Shown piece after piece: positions 43,073 to 50,592 of a stretch of DNA of 64,000 nt. Origin of the DNA: SIG220 sp045615545 (GTDB lineage: Bacteria > Bacillota_I > Bacilli_A > RFN20 > CAG-826). The DNA is taken from the NCBI GenBank assembly GCA_045615545.1, contig JAZLFA010000040.1, positions 1 through 64,000 on the forward strand, written 5' to 3'. Made by a program: the position numbers and the translations under genes. Each line of letters begins with the position of its first letter. The stretch's first letter is position 1. The notes beneath the pieces are model-generated. The model was not told where the DNA came from, searched no databases, and worked only from the letters and a program-made list of their open reading frames with translations.

Positions 43073-44512
43073 TTAATAAGCTTTTGCAAATAATACAACT
43101 TTTGTTGCTTTTTTACCACAAACAGGGCATTTATCATCAAAGCCAATTTGATTAAATGGTATTGCTCTAGCAGTAGCTTGGAATTTATCTTTAATTGCTT
43201 TTTCACAAGCTTCATCTTCACACCACATGACTTTAGCGTATCCACCTTTGACATTTAGGATATAATCAAGTTCTTCCATGTTATGTGCTTCTGTAATGTG
43301 TTCGAGTAAATATTTATTTGCTTTGTCATACATTTCCTTATGAATAACGCTAAACAATTCTTTAACTTTATTTACCAACTCATCATAGCCACAGAATACC
43401 TTTTCTCCAGTGTTACGTTTAGCAAGAACGACTTGCTGTTTTTCGATATCTCTAGGACCAATCTCAAGTCTTAGTGGTACACCCTTCATTTCATATTCAG
43501 AGAACTTCCATCCTGGAGTCTTATCACTATCATCAATTTTGACCCTAATACCCGCGCTTGCGAGAACTGATGCAATTCTTTTTGCTTCAGGGATGACTCC
43601 TGGTTTATTTGCAGCAACAGGAATAACAACAACTTGAATTGGGGCAACAAATGGAGGTAACACCAATCCATTATCATCGCCGTGAACCATAATAATGCTG
43701 CCTAATAAACGTGTTGAAACGCCCCAACTTGTTTGATGAGGATTTTGAATTTTACCATCACGGTCTTGAAATGAAATACCAAATGCTTTTGCAAACCCAT
43801 TACCAAAGTAGTGAGTCGTGCCGCTTTGTAATGCTTTTCCATCTGGCATTAAAGCTTCAATTGTATAAGTTTCTTTAGCGCCAGCAAATTTTTCTTTTTC
43901 AGTTTTTCTTCCTTTTACAAAAGGAACAGCTAAAATATCTCTGCCTAAATCATCATAAATTTCAAGCATCTTTAATGTTTCGGTTCTTGCTTCTTCTTCG
44001 GTTTCGTGCATTGTGTGACCTTCTTGCCACAAGAATTCTGCTCCACGAAGGAAAGGACGGGTTGTTTTCTCCCATCTAACAACAGAGCACCATTGGTTGT
44101 ATAGCTTTGGTAAATCACGATATGAATTAATTATTTTTGCATAATGTTCACAGAACAATGTTTCACTAGTAGGACGAATAATTAATTTATCATCAATTTC
44201 TTCTCCTCCGCCCATAGTAGCCACTAATGTTTCAGGAGCAAATCCTGCAATATGATCTTTTTCTTTTTGAAATAAAGATTCAGGGATTACACTAGGCATA
44301 TAAACATTTTCATGTCCTGTTTCTTTAAATCTAGCATCTAGATATTCTTTAATTCTTTCCCAAATAGCATAGCCATAAGGTCGATAAATAATAAATCCTT
44401 TTACACTGGAATAATCCATTAATTCTGCTTTTTTGCACACATCAGTGTACCACTGAGCAAAATCGACACTTTGGCTAGTAATAGCGTCATTCTTTTTCAT
44501 TTCACTACCCAT
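43073..44512 (-). CDS. proS: Prolyl-tRNA synthetase, archaeal/eukaryote type
   Basis: Class II synthetase of 479 residues. RPYGYAIWERIKEYLD, MPSVIPESLF, RPTSETLFCEHYAK (motif 2 region), QWCSVVRWEKTTRPFLRGAEFLWQEGHT and the C-terminal zinc-binding CEDEACEKAIKDKF ... CPVCGKKATKVV ending in Tyr are diagnostic for the short type lacking the editing insertion. This type occurs in mycoplasmas and some Bacillota. A GGGGG ribosome site precedes the ATG. Confidence 0.96.
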   Translation of the reverse strand: MGSEMKKNDAITSQSVDFAQWYTDVCKKAELMDYSSVKGFIIYRPYGYAIWERIKEYLDARFKETGHENVYMPSVIPESLFQKEKDHIAGFAPETLVATMGGGEEIDDKLIIRPTSETLFCEHYAKIINSYRDLPKLYNQWCSVVRWEKTTRPFLRGAEFLWQEGHTMHETEEEARTETLKMLEIYDDLGRDILAVPFVKGRKTEKEKFAGAKETYTIEALMPDGKALQSGTTHYFGNGFAKAFGISFQDRDGKIQNPHQTSWGVSTRLLGSIIMVHGDDNGLVLPPFVAPIQVVVIPVAANKPGVIPEAKRIASVLASAGIRVKIDDSDKTPGWKFSEYEMKGVPLRLEIGPRDIEKQQVVLAKRNTGEKVFCGYDELVNKVKELFSVIHKEMYDKANKYLLEHITEAHNMEELDYILNVKGGYAKVMWCEDEACEKAIKDKFQATARAIPFNQIGFDDKCPVCGKKATKVVLFAKAY

Positions 44513-44523
44513 AATAGTTCCCC

Positions 44524-46287
44524 CTATTTATATTTCTCCGCTAAAGCGGATAAACGATCCATTTTCTTTTTATCAACAGGTAATATCATATCATTACTTG
44601 CTGTAATATTTTCACTAGAAATTACAGAAATTCCACTTTGTATTAATAATTCAATTGCTTGCCAACCATCTAAATCGGTAGCGATAATCGGTTTATTGTA
44701 TTTAAGTAATTGCTCAATTAAAACGTGAACGGATAGTCTAGTTCTACCACTTTGTTTGATTTCACCAATCATTGAGCTACCAACAACAAAGAAATCGAAA
44801 TTTAAATAAAATGATGAATCTAAAAGCAAATCACGATTTTTAAGTGATAAGGCCAAAGAATATCCTTCGTCTCTTAAATCTTTATATATATTTGTTAACA
44901 CGTCATATCCATCGACATTATCATTAATCTCTTCTTCATCAAAAATTAATACGAGATCACATTCTTTAATTCTTACTATAGTAGATAATAATTCTTTAAT
45001 GTGTTTGATATCGAGTAATGACACAGCAAAGAATAATTTATATTTCTTGTTTTTAACAGAATTAACAAATTCAGTAATTGCCATTTTAGAGACAACAGAA
45101 AATAGTTCTCTATTCTTATCTACTTTCGCGGCATAATTGGCCATTTCTAAGAAGTCTCCCAAAGGAGATTCGTAAGCTTTGATGTATTCAAAATAGCCCA
45201 AAATTGAAGCAGTGTTTATATCCACAATAGGACGATATAAATATCTTAATGAATTTGGTTTTAATAGATATTCAACATGTTCGTTAATTCTATTAAGGTC
45301 GATGAGTGGTCTTGAACTACTTCTTTTAAACAAATAAATTGTTTGATTGTTTTGTTGGGCATAAAAACAAGCTTGCTCACTTGCTTCAATGATACCCTCA
45401 AAATCTTGGAAATATTGATTGTTTCCAACAATACCAATCGTAAAGTTAATGGAATCTTGGAAACCGTTAATAACGATTGCTTTACGCATTGACTTTTCAA
45501 TAGAATTTGCAAGCAATATTGCGCGTTCCTTAGAGTCAATATTTAAATCAAATAATAAAATTTGATTGTCTTTGTTATCAATAATTTGACGGCAATGTTT
45601 TTGATCTAATGCGAAAGGATAAACATTATTTTTAAGAGAAAGCACCATAAAACGTTCAATCTTTTCATTTGTTGTAACAAGTGGCTTTAAGTAATAAAAA
45701 CGTATTGCATATGTAAATCCTTTAATGGATTTTCTTTTGTTAATCATATCGCTATAAGCAACAGGATCAACTAAACCATAACTTTTACTAATATGTTTTG
45801 GCTTTTTGCTAACAAAATTGTTAGGGGTTATATATCTGAAAAGATGACTTTCAACATGAATTAAACCGGCATTGGAATCGAATTTTAATAAACGGAGAAT
45901 TGAAAAATAATTATTTTTACCATGATTTGTTATCATATCCGCTTCGATATATTCATCAACATCTTTATGATCAATATACATTGAATAAATCCAGTTTTTT
46001 ACTTTTTCAACATCGCCTTCATGGAAAGAATTGAAAAATTTTGTAAGTGACATCACTCTTTTAACTTTCAAATTAGTGCGGTCAAAATAGACAACACGGT
46101 TTTCTTTTGGATTGATATTTAAAACGCGAACAACATTGGTTTCACGAATAATTTGTTCCGCGATTCTTGTATCCGTAACAAGGGAATAAATGAAAGAAGC
46201 AATTAATCCGATAATAAAAACAATGACCACCAAACAAATGATGAATAAAGTTAAGAAGGGAATATTACTAAAGTTCCACAATTCCAT
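44524..46287 (-). CDS. Membrane-anchored degenerate GGDEF/EAL-like protein
   Basis: 587 residues from the ATG at 46287. One membrane helix lies at about 12-37. Residues ~230-340 resemble a worn GGDEF half (FEGIIEASEQACFYAQQNNQTIYLF). From ~345 the order of an EAL domain can be followed (YLYRPIVDINTASILGYFEYIKAY), but the catalytic residues are lost: EAL reads EYI, DDFGTG reads SLKNRD, the KID lysine is gone and AEGVE reads ATDLD. Probably a binding or scaffold protein without phosphodiesterase activity. It has no Shine-Dalgarno. Confidence 0.7.
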   Translation of the reverse strand: MELWNFSNIPFLTLFIICLVVIVFIIGLIASFIYSLVTDTRIAEQIIRETNVVRVLNINPKENRVVYFDRTNLKVKRVMSLTKFFNSFHEGDVEKVKNWIYSMYIDHKDVDEYIEADMITNHGKNNYFSILRLLKFDSNAGLIHVESHLFRYITPNNFVSKKPKHISKSYGLVDPVAYSDMINKRKSIKGFTYAIRFYYLKPLVTTNEKIERFMVLSLKNNVYPFALDQKHCRQIIDNKDNQILLFDLNIDSKERAILLANSIEKSMRKAIVINGFQDSINFTIGIVGNNQYFQDFEGIIEASEQACFYAQQNNQTIYLFKRSSSRPLIDLNRINEHVEYLLKPNSLRYLYRPIVDINTASILGYFEYIKAYESPLGDFLEMANYAAKVDKNRELFSVVSKMAITEFVNSVKNKKYKLFFAVSLLDIKHIKELLSTIVRIKECDLVLIFDEEEINDNVDGYDVLTNIYKDLRDEGYSLALSLKNRDLLLDSSFYLNFDFFVVGSSMIGEIKQSGRTRLSVHVLIEQLLKYNKPIIATDLDGWQAIELLIQSGISVISSENITASNDMILPVDKKKMDRLSALAEKYK

Positions 46288-46295
46288 AATACACA

Positions 46296-46324
46296 ATTAT
46301 AAAAGAAAGTTATCGATATTTCTA
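46296..46324 (-). promoter_or_regulatory. Promoter of the EAL-like gene
   Basis: -35 TAGAAA (46319-46324), 17 bp, -10 TATAAT (46296-46301), 8 nt before the ATG; near-leaderless. Confidence 0.6.
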
Positions 46325-46384
46325 TACGATAATTTGCCTATATATCAATACCTATGATGATTTTCACTTATTCTCAGAAAATTG

Positions 46385-46393
46385 TGATATAAT
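46385..46393 (+). promoter_or_regulatory. Extended -10 promoter of tRNA-Ser(CGA)
   Basis: TGA-TATAAT, an extended -10 element, 8 nt before the tRNA. No clear -35 is seen. Confidence 0.55.
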
Positions 46394-46401
46394 TTATGGC
46401 T

Positions 46402-46492
46402 GGAAAGGTACTCAAGTGGCCGAAGAGGGCAGTTTCGAAAACTGCTAGGAGATGCAAGTCTCGCGTGGGTTCAACTCCCACCCTTTCCGCCA
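46402..46492 (+). tRNA. trnS: tRNA-Ser(CGA)
   Basis: Acceptor GGAAAGG/CCTTTCC, discriminator G, encoded CCA. The anticodon stem GCAGT/ACTGC with loop TTCGAAA gives CGA. The long variable arm is present. Confidence 0.93.
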
Positions 46493-46497
46493 GTATC

Positions 46498-46528
46498 AAA
46501 AAAGTCGCTCAAGAGGCGACATTTTTTT
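46498..46528. terminator. Terminator between tRNA-Ser(CGA) and the YitT gene
   Basis: GTCGC(T)-CAAGA-(G)GCGAC with A-rich 5' flank and T7 3' flank; works for the tRNA and probably for the converging gene. Confidence 0.8.
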
Positions 46529-46543
46529 ATTAGATATTATAAC

Positions 46544-47533
46544 CTACTCAACAGGTCTACTAAAGAAATTTCCAACTAATTTATTTACTGGGGTAACAAC
46601 AATGAATGCGTTTGAATCAACTTGTTTAGCAACTCGAATAACCCTATGAACTTCAGTGGAAGAAACCACCATGTAAACTGTTTGTTTTTCTTTTTCTGAA
46701 TAAGCGCCTTTAACATTAGAAACGGTTGCACCATGTGGAAACAAAGAAACCAATGTGCTAGCCATATTTTCTTGGTCAGTTGTAATAGATAGTTCAGCTT
46801 TTTTATTACGGATGTTAATTAAATCTATAACAAGAGAAACAATAAACAAATAAACAATCGAATACAATACAATTACAAGGTTTTCACCCCATTTGTGCGG
46901 ATTTCCTATTACTAATAATATAAAGTAGAAAACGACAACAATGGAGTTAATAATGACGCCATATTTACCTATTTGTGATGATTTTTTCATACCCATATAG
47001 TAAGTAGCAACATCCACTCCACCAGAACTCGAATCAATCTTAAAAGCAATGGAAGAAGAAACCCCAGAACATAAACCGGCAAATAAAGCCCTAGTAAGAG
47101 GCGAATTTTGAATAAATGTTACATCTTGTATAGTGCGCGCAACACCAGTATCAGTAAATACAGATATAAAGATAGACGAACAACCTACAACAACCACTGA
47201 TAACAAAGCAAATTTCTTGCCTATTTTTAAGAAAGCAAATATTAAAATTGGAATATTAATCGCAAAATATAAAATTGATTGAAGGTTGTCACTTGAGATG
47301 GACGCACCACACATTTTAGCAATAATAACAATATTTTGGCATAAGCCACTTGCTCCACCTGTAACTAATGTTGCTGAATCATTAGAAATAAAACACGAAA
47401 AGCCAAAAGCAAATAAAACACCAGCTGCAACAGAAATGATTAATTCAACTGCGAGCTTCAAAAAAGCTCCAAGTGCAATATGATCATATAAGAAGTTGGT
47501 AATTTTTTTATGTAATCTGTCGATTTTTCGCAT
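46544..47533 (-). CDS. YitT/DUF2179-family membrane protein
   Basis: 329 residues: five to six membrane helices (TLVTGGASGLCQNIV and KIDSSSGGVDVATYYMG are family signatures) and a cytosolic C-terminal DUF2179 domain (SLFPHGATVSNVKGAYSEKEKQTVYMVVSS ending in DSNAFIVVTPV). Function unknown, widespread in Bacillota. Just upstream of the ATG TAGGAT could be read either as a -10 or as AGGA ribosome site. Confidence 0.9.
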   Translation of the reverse strand: MRKIDRLHKKITNFLYDHIALGAFLKLAVELIISVAAGVLFAFGFSCFISNDSATLVTGGASGLCQNIVIIAKMCGASISSDNLQSILYFAINIPILIFAFLKIGKKFALLSVVVVGCSSIFISVFTDTGVARTIQDVTFIQNSPLTRALFAGLCSGVSSSIAFKIDSSSGGVDVATYYMGMKKSSQIGKYGVIINSIVVVFYFILLVIGNPHKWGENLVIVLYSIVYLFIVSLVIDLINIRNKKAELSITTDQENMASTLVSLFPHGATVSNVKGAYSEKEKQTVYMVVSSTEVHRVIRVAKQVDSNAFIVVTPVNKLVGNFFSRPVE

Positions 47534-47615
47534 ATAATTATCCTATCTATAGTTTTTATAAAAAACAATAGAAAATGACTAAACTTATAATATTCTCACT
47601 ATAACAATAATTTTA

Positions 47616-47645
47616 TTGTAAATAAATTGTTGTTTGTGGTAAGAT
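47616..47645 (+). promoter_or_regulatory. Promoter of the anchored thioredoxin-like gene
   Basis: -35 TTGTAA (47616-47621), 18 bp, extended -10 TGG-TAAGAT (47637-47645); AGGAGG follows before the ATG. Confidence 0.55.
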
Positions 47646-47679
47646 ATGAAGGCTATATGTGAGCTAGGAGGCTACAATT

Positions 47680-48507
47680 ATGGTCGTATTACGTGCAATT
47701 GGAAGATTCTTCGCCCGTATCGGACGTTGGATTAGAGACACAGCTTGGGTTCAACCACTATTAATCGTTGGTGGTATCTTTGCAATCATCTTCTCTATCC
47801 CTTATATTACAAAATGGGTTCAAAGTTGGTTTGCTGGATCAAACGAAGCTGATGCTTATTATGAAAGATTCAAACTTTCTCTTGATGGAGCAAAAGAACA
47901 AAAGAGCGAAGCTGATAAATTATTTAAATACATGCTTGGCGATGTTACCGATCAAGAACAAAAAGAATACAAAAATAGATTTGGTGAAAAATTCTTTATC
48001 GCTTTTGTAGAAAAAGGCTGTGCTGGTTGCGAAACTGCATATACAGGTTTTGAAACATTACAACAACAATGGAACAGCGATGACTTTAAAGTTGAAGATG
48101 GTGAAACATTTAAATTATTCACAATCTTTGTTGATACAGTTGATGAAAATGATAAGGATGCCAACTTATTCAAGAAATATTTCTTCGGCACTCATTACGA
48201 TCAATACTTCGAAGAAGTTTCATACGCTATGACACAATCAGACTATTACACAAACAAAGGCGGGGATAGTTCTTCTTATGCAAGTGAACTTGAAACAATC
48301 ATTGATGAAGATAAATGGGCTGCTCCAGTCTTCATGCTTGTTGATTTCAACAAAGTTTGTCCACAAGTTAACTCTTTAGGTGTTACAGAAGTCTTATTCT
48401 CAGTTGATGGAAAAGGTGGCAAAACCGATTCTGTTGCTAAAGCAAGAACATTATATGACTGCTGGACATATAACGATATCTTCTCACCTGATTACAAGAA
48501 AGACTAA
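47680..48507 (+). CDS. Membrane-anchored thioredoxin-like protein
   Basis: 275 residues. A basic, Arg-rich N-terminus (LRAIGRFFARIGRWIRD) and one membrane helix (about 24-44) suggest an N-in anchor with the rest outside. The outer part has FFIAFVEKGCAGCETAYTGFETL with a Cys114-Ala-Gly-Cys117 pair placed after a hydrophobic strand, as in thioredoxin folds, and a later APVFMLVDF strand with a possible cis-Pro. Could act in extracytoplasmic thiol exchange. Family not recognised. Strong AGGAGG site; monocistronic. Confidence 0.65.
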   Translation: MVVLRAIGRFFARIGRWIRDTAWVQPLLIVGGIFAIIFSIPYITKWVQSWFAGSNEADAYYERFKLSLDGAKEQKSEADKLFKYMLGDVTDQEQKEYKNRFGEKFFIAFVEKGCAGCETAYTGFETLQQQWNSDDFKVEDGETFKLFTIFVDTVDENDKDANLFKKYFFGTHYDQYFEEVSYAMTQSDYYTNKGGDSSSYASELETIIDEDKWAAPVFMLVDFNKVCPQVNSLGVTEVLFSVDGKGGKTDSVAKARTLYDCWTYNDIFSPDYKKD

Positions 48508-48523
48508 TCGTTAACAAAACAAA

Positions 48524-48552
48524 AAAATAGCCATCACTACGATGGCTTTTTT
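48524..48552. terminator. Terminator after the thioredoxin-like gene
   Basis: AGCCATC-ACTAC-GATGGCT with A7 before and T6 after; bidirectional toward coaD. Confidence 0.85.
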
Positions 48553-48562
48553 AATACATTAA

Positions 48563-49042
48563 TTAATATTTTTCTTTTAGTTTTTTAAGAACTGAATTTG
48601 GAACTAAATTAGAAACATCAACACCGTTAGTAAATAATTCCATAATCATAGAGGAAGTAATATCTGATGTAATACCTCTAGACATAAAGAAGACAGAATC
48701 AATATTACTGTCTGCAAATTGATTAGCTGCCGCTAATTGGAATTCATATTCAAAATCAGTAACGGCACGTAATCCTCTAATTAAATAATTGGCATTATGC
48801 TTTTTAGCATATTCGACAGTGAGACCATTAAAATAATCAACTTCAACATTTCCCATATCTTTAGTGGCTTCTTTAATCATTTCAACTCTTTCTTGATATG
48901 TAAAGCGAGAAGACTTGTTTGGATTAACAGCAACTAAAACGATAACTTTATCAAAAGCTTTTAATGCACGAGATAAAATATCCATATGCCCATTGGTAAT
49001 TGGATCAAAACTTCCAGGATAAATTGCTACTTTATTACTCAT
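48563..49042 (-). CDS. coaD: Phosphopantetheine adenylyltransferase
   Basis: Fourth step of CoA synthesis. 159 residues: AIYPGSFDPITNGHMDIL (nucleotidyltransferase HxGH-type motif as TNGH), RFTYQERVEMI, YLIRGLRAVTDFEYEFQLAAAN and SSMIMELFTNG. Overlaps rsmD by 4 bp; the order ylbF-rsmD-coaD matches Bacillus. Confidence 0.95.
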   Translation of the reverse strand: MSNKVAIYPGSFDPITNGHMDILSRALKAFDKVIVLVAVNPNKSSRFTYQERVEMIKEATKDMGNVEVDYFNGLTVEYAKKHNANYLIRGLRAVTDFEYEFQLAAANQFADSNIDSVFFMSRGITSDITSSMIMELFTNGVDVSNLVPNSVLKKLKEKY

Positions 49043-49578
49043 AATCTAATAATATCAACAATGATATCGCCATAATGATAGTCTTTTATTGATTTAAAAG
49101 CAAAAGAATCGTAGTTTATTGTTCTATTTCTTTCTACTACAATTACAGCATTTTCATTTAATAATGGGTTTGTTAATAAAAATGAAATTATTTTTTCATA
49201 TTCTCCTTTTTCATAAGGAGGATCTAAAAACACTAAATCAAATTTAACGTTTTCATTTTTAAACTTATTTAATGCATCAAAAGCGTCCATAAATAAAATC
49301 TTTATATTATTAATTTTTAAGTTTTCAACATTTGCAGTTATGGTATTTAAAGCAATTTTATTGTTATCAACAATATATGCCAAGTTAGCAGCGCGGGAAA
49401 CAGATTCAATGCCCATCGCTCCACTACCACCAAACAAATCTAAAACTGTAAGATTGCTTATATCTCCTAGAGCAGAAAAAATCGCCTCTCTAATTCGATC
49501 TTTTGTTGGCCTAATATTGATATTATCTTCTGGCCAAATGATGTTACGATGTCTATATTTTCCGCCAACTATTCGCAT
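49039..49578 (-). CDS. rsmD: 16S rRNA guanine-966 N2-methyltransferase
   Basis: 179 residues. MRIVGGKYRHRNI and RPTKDRIREAIFSALGD at the N-terminus, LDLFGGSGAMGIESVSR (SAM loop), and the catalytic DPPYE in LVFLDPPYEKGEY. Overlaps ylbF by 10 bp. Confidence 0.95.
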   Translation of the reverse strand: MRIVGGKYRHRNIIWPEDNINIRPTKDRIREAIFSALGDISNLTVLDLFGGSGAMGIESVSRAANLAYIVDNNKIALNTITANVENLKINNIKILFMDAFDALNKFKNENVKFDLVFLDPPYEKGEYEKIISFLLTNPLLNENAVIVVERNRTINYDSFAFKSIKDYHYGDIIVDIIRL

Positions 49579-49928
49579 TTATTACATTCCTTAATATATA
49601 AATCACTAAACAATGTATCATTTATTGTTTCAATAAGTAATCTTACTTCTTGATATGAACTTAAATATTCTCTTACAAGAGGATGAGATTCGAGTGCTTT
49701 TTTTGCTAAATAAAGTTCATGCTGAGCATCTTTAACTTCTTTGCTATCTTTATCAAAATGACGTAAAGCATCATTATATCTATCTTCTAAGAGATCTTTT
49801 TTATATGATAGCTTGATTACTTCACTATCATTTTCCATTTTCTTTTCTATATCATTTAACTTAATAAAACGAGGATCAATATCCATTGCATTTTTAAGCT
49901 TATACGCCTTCTCAATAACCTTATCCAT
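49569..49928 (-). CDS. ylbF: YlbF/YmcA-family protein
   Basis: 119 residues, all helical, DUF964 type: VIEKAYKLKNAMDIDPRFIKLNDIEKKM and AKKALESHPLVREYLSSYQEVRLLIETIN. In Bacillus YlbF is part of the Y-complex that directs RNase Y. The C-terminus ends CNKCE, a Cys pair (115, 118) that could bind metal or an Fe-S cluster. First gene of ylbF-rsmD-coaD and probably leaderless: TATAAT lies 6 nt before the ATG. Confidence 0.85.
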   Translation of the reverse strand: MDKVIEKAYKLKNAMDIDPRFIKLNDIEKKMENDSEVIKLSYKKDLLEDRYNDALRHFDKDSKEVKDAQHELYLAKKALESHPLVREYLSSYQEVRLLIETINDTLFSDLYIKECNKCE

Positions 49929-49934
49929 GCCTAC

Positions 49935-49940
49935 ATTATA
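49935..49940 (-). promoter_or_regulatory. ylbF -10 box
   Basis: TATAAT with a 6-nt gap to the ATG at 49928; no good -35 is seen. It abuts the def -35 box on the other strand. Confidence 0.55.
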
Positions 49941-49969
49941 TTACAATTCATAGTAAACTATGCTATATT
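49941..49969 (+). promoter_or_regulatory. def promoter, leaderless
   Basis: -35 TTACAA (49941-49946), 17 bp, extended -10 TGC-TATATT (49964-49969), then 6 nt to the ATG at 49976. Confidence 0.65.
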
Positions 49970-49975
49970 ATTAAC

Positions 49976-50521
49976 ATGGCGTTAAAAATAATCAAAGATA
50001 CAAACCCAATAATGAGACAAAAAAGTCTTCCTGTTGATATACCTTTAACTATTGAAGATAAAAAACTTCTTGATGAAATGAGCGATTATTTAATCAAATC
50101 ACAAGATGAAGAATATGCGAAAAAAAATCATATCAAAGCAGGTGTTGGTTTAGCAGCAATTCAAGTTGGCGTTTTAAAACGTATGTTTGTTATTTATTAC
50201 ATTGATGAGAACAACAAAGTTGTTCAATATCAAATAGTTAATCCAAAAATCATTGAAACAAGCATTAAAAAATGCGCAATTCAAGCAGGTGAAGGTTGTT
50301 TATCAGTTGATAAAGAACACGAAGGACTTGTTCATCGTTATTTTAAAATTAAGATGGAAGCATTTGATGCTTTAACTAATAAAAATATCTTAATTGTTGC
50401 TAGAGGATTTGATGCCATAGTTTTACAACATGAATATGATCATTTAGATGGTAGATTCTATTATGATAGAATTGATAAAAACAATCCTAACTCACCACTT
50501 GAAGGTGAAACAATTATCTAA
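49976..50521 (+). CDS. def: Peptide deformylase
   Basis: Removes the N-formyl group from new proteins. 181 residues, type II like. Motifs: AGVGLAAIQVG, EGCLSV (Cys108) and QHEYDHLDGR (His152, Glu153, His156). It stands apart from its usual priA-fmt location; fmt is not in this window. No ribosome site precedes the ATG. Confidence 0.95.
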   Translation: MALKIIKDTNPIMRQKSLPVDIPLTIEDKKLLDEMSDYLIKSQDEEYAKKNHIKAGVGLAAIQVGVLKRMFVIYYIDENNKVVQYQIVNPKIIETSIKKCAIQAGEGCLSVDKEHEGLVHRYFKIKMEAFDALTNKNILIVARGFDAIVLQHEYDHLDGRFYYDRIDKNNPNSPLEGETII

Positions 50522-50541
50522 TTTACAAAATTAGCTTTTTT
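50518..50541 (+). terminator. def terminator, overlapping the rnj promoter
   Basis: CTAATTT-ACA-AAATTAG then CTTTTTT. The left arm begins with the last bases of the def stop region, and the loop holds part of the rnj -35. Confidence 0.75.
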
Positions 50542-50551
50542 GCTCTATAAT
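50523..50551 (+). promoter_or_regulatory. rnj promoter inside the def terminator
   Basis: -35 TTACAA (50523-50528), 17 bp, -10 TATAAT (50546-50551); ~35-nt leader with GGAGG. Confidence 0.7.
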
Positions 50552-50592
50552 ATAAGCAACTCAAATAACATAGTAATGTTTCGGAGGAAAAT

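Noticed and set aside
45261..45539. 92-codon alternative-frame ORF in the EAL-like gene
   Set aside because: Same strand, different frame, no start signals; the long frame is supported by its promoter and domain order.
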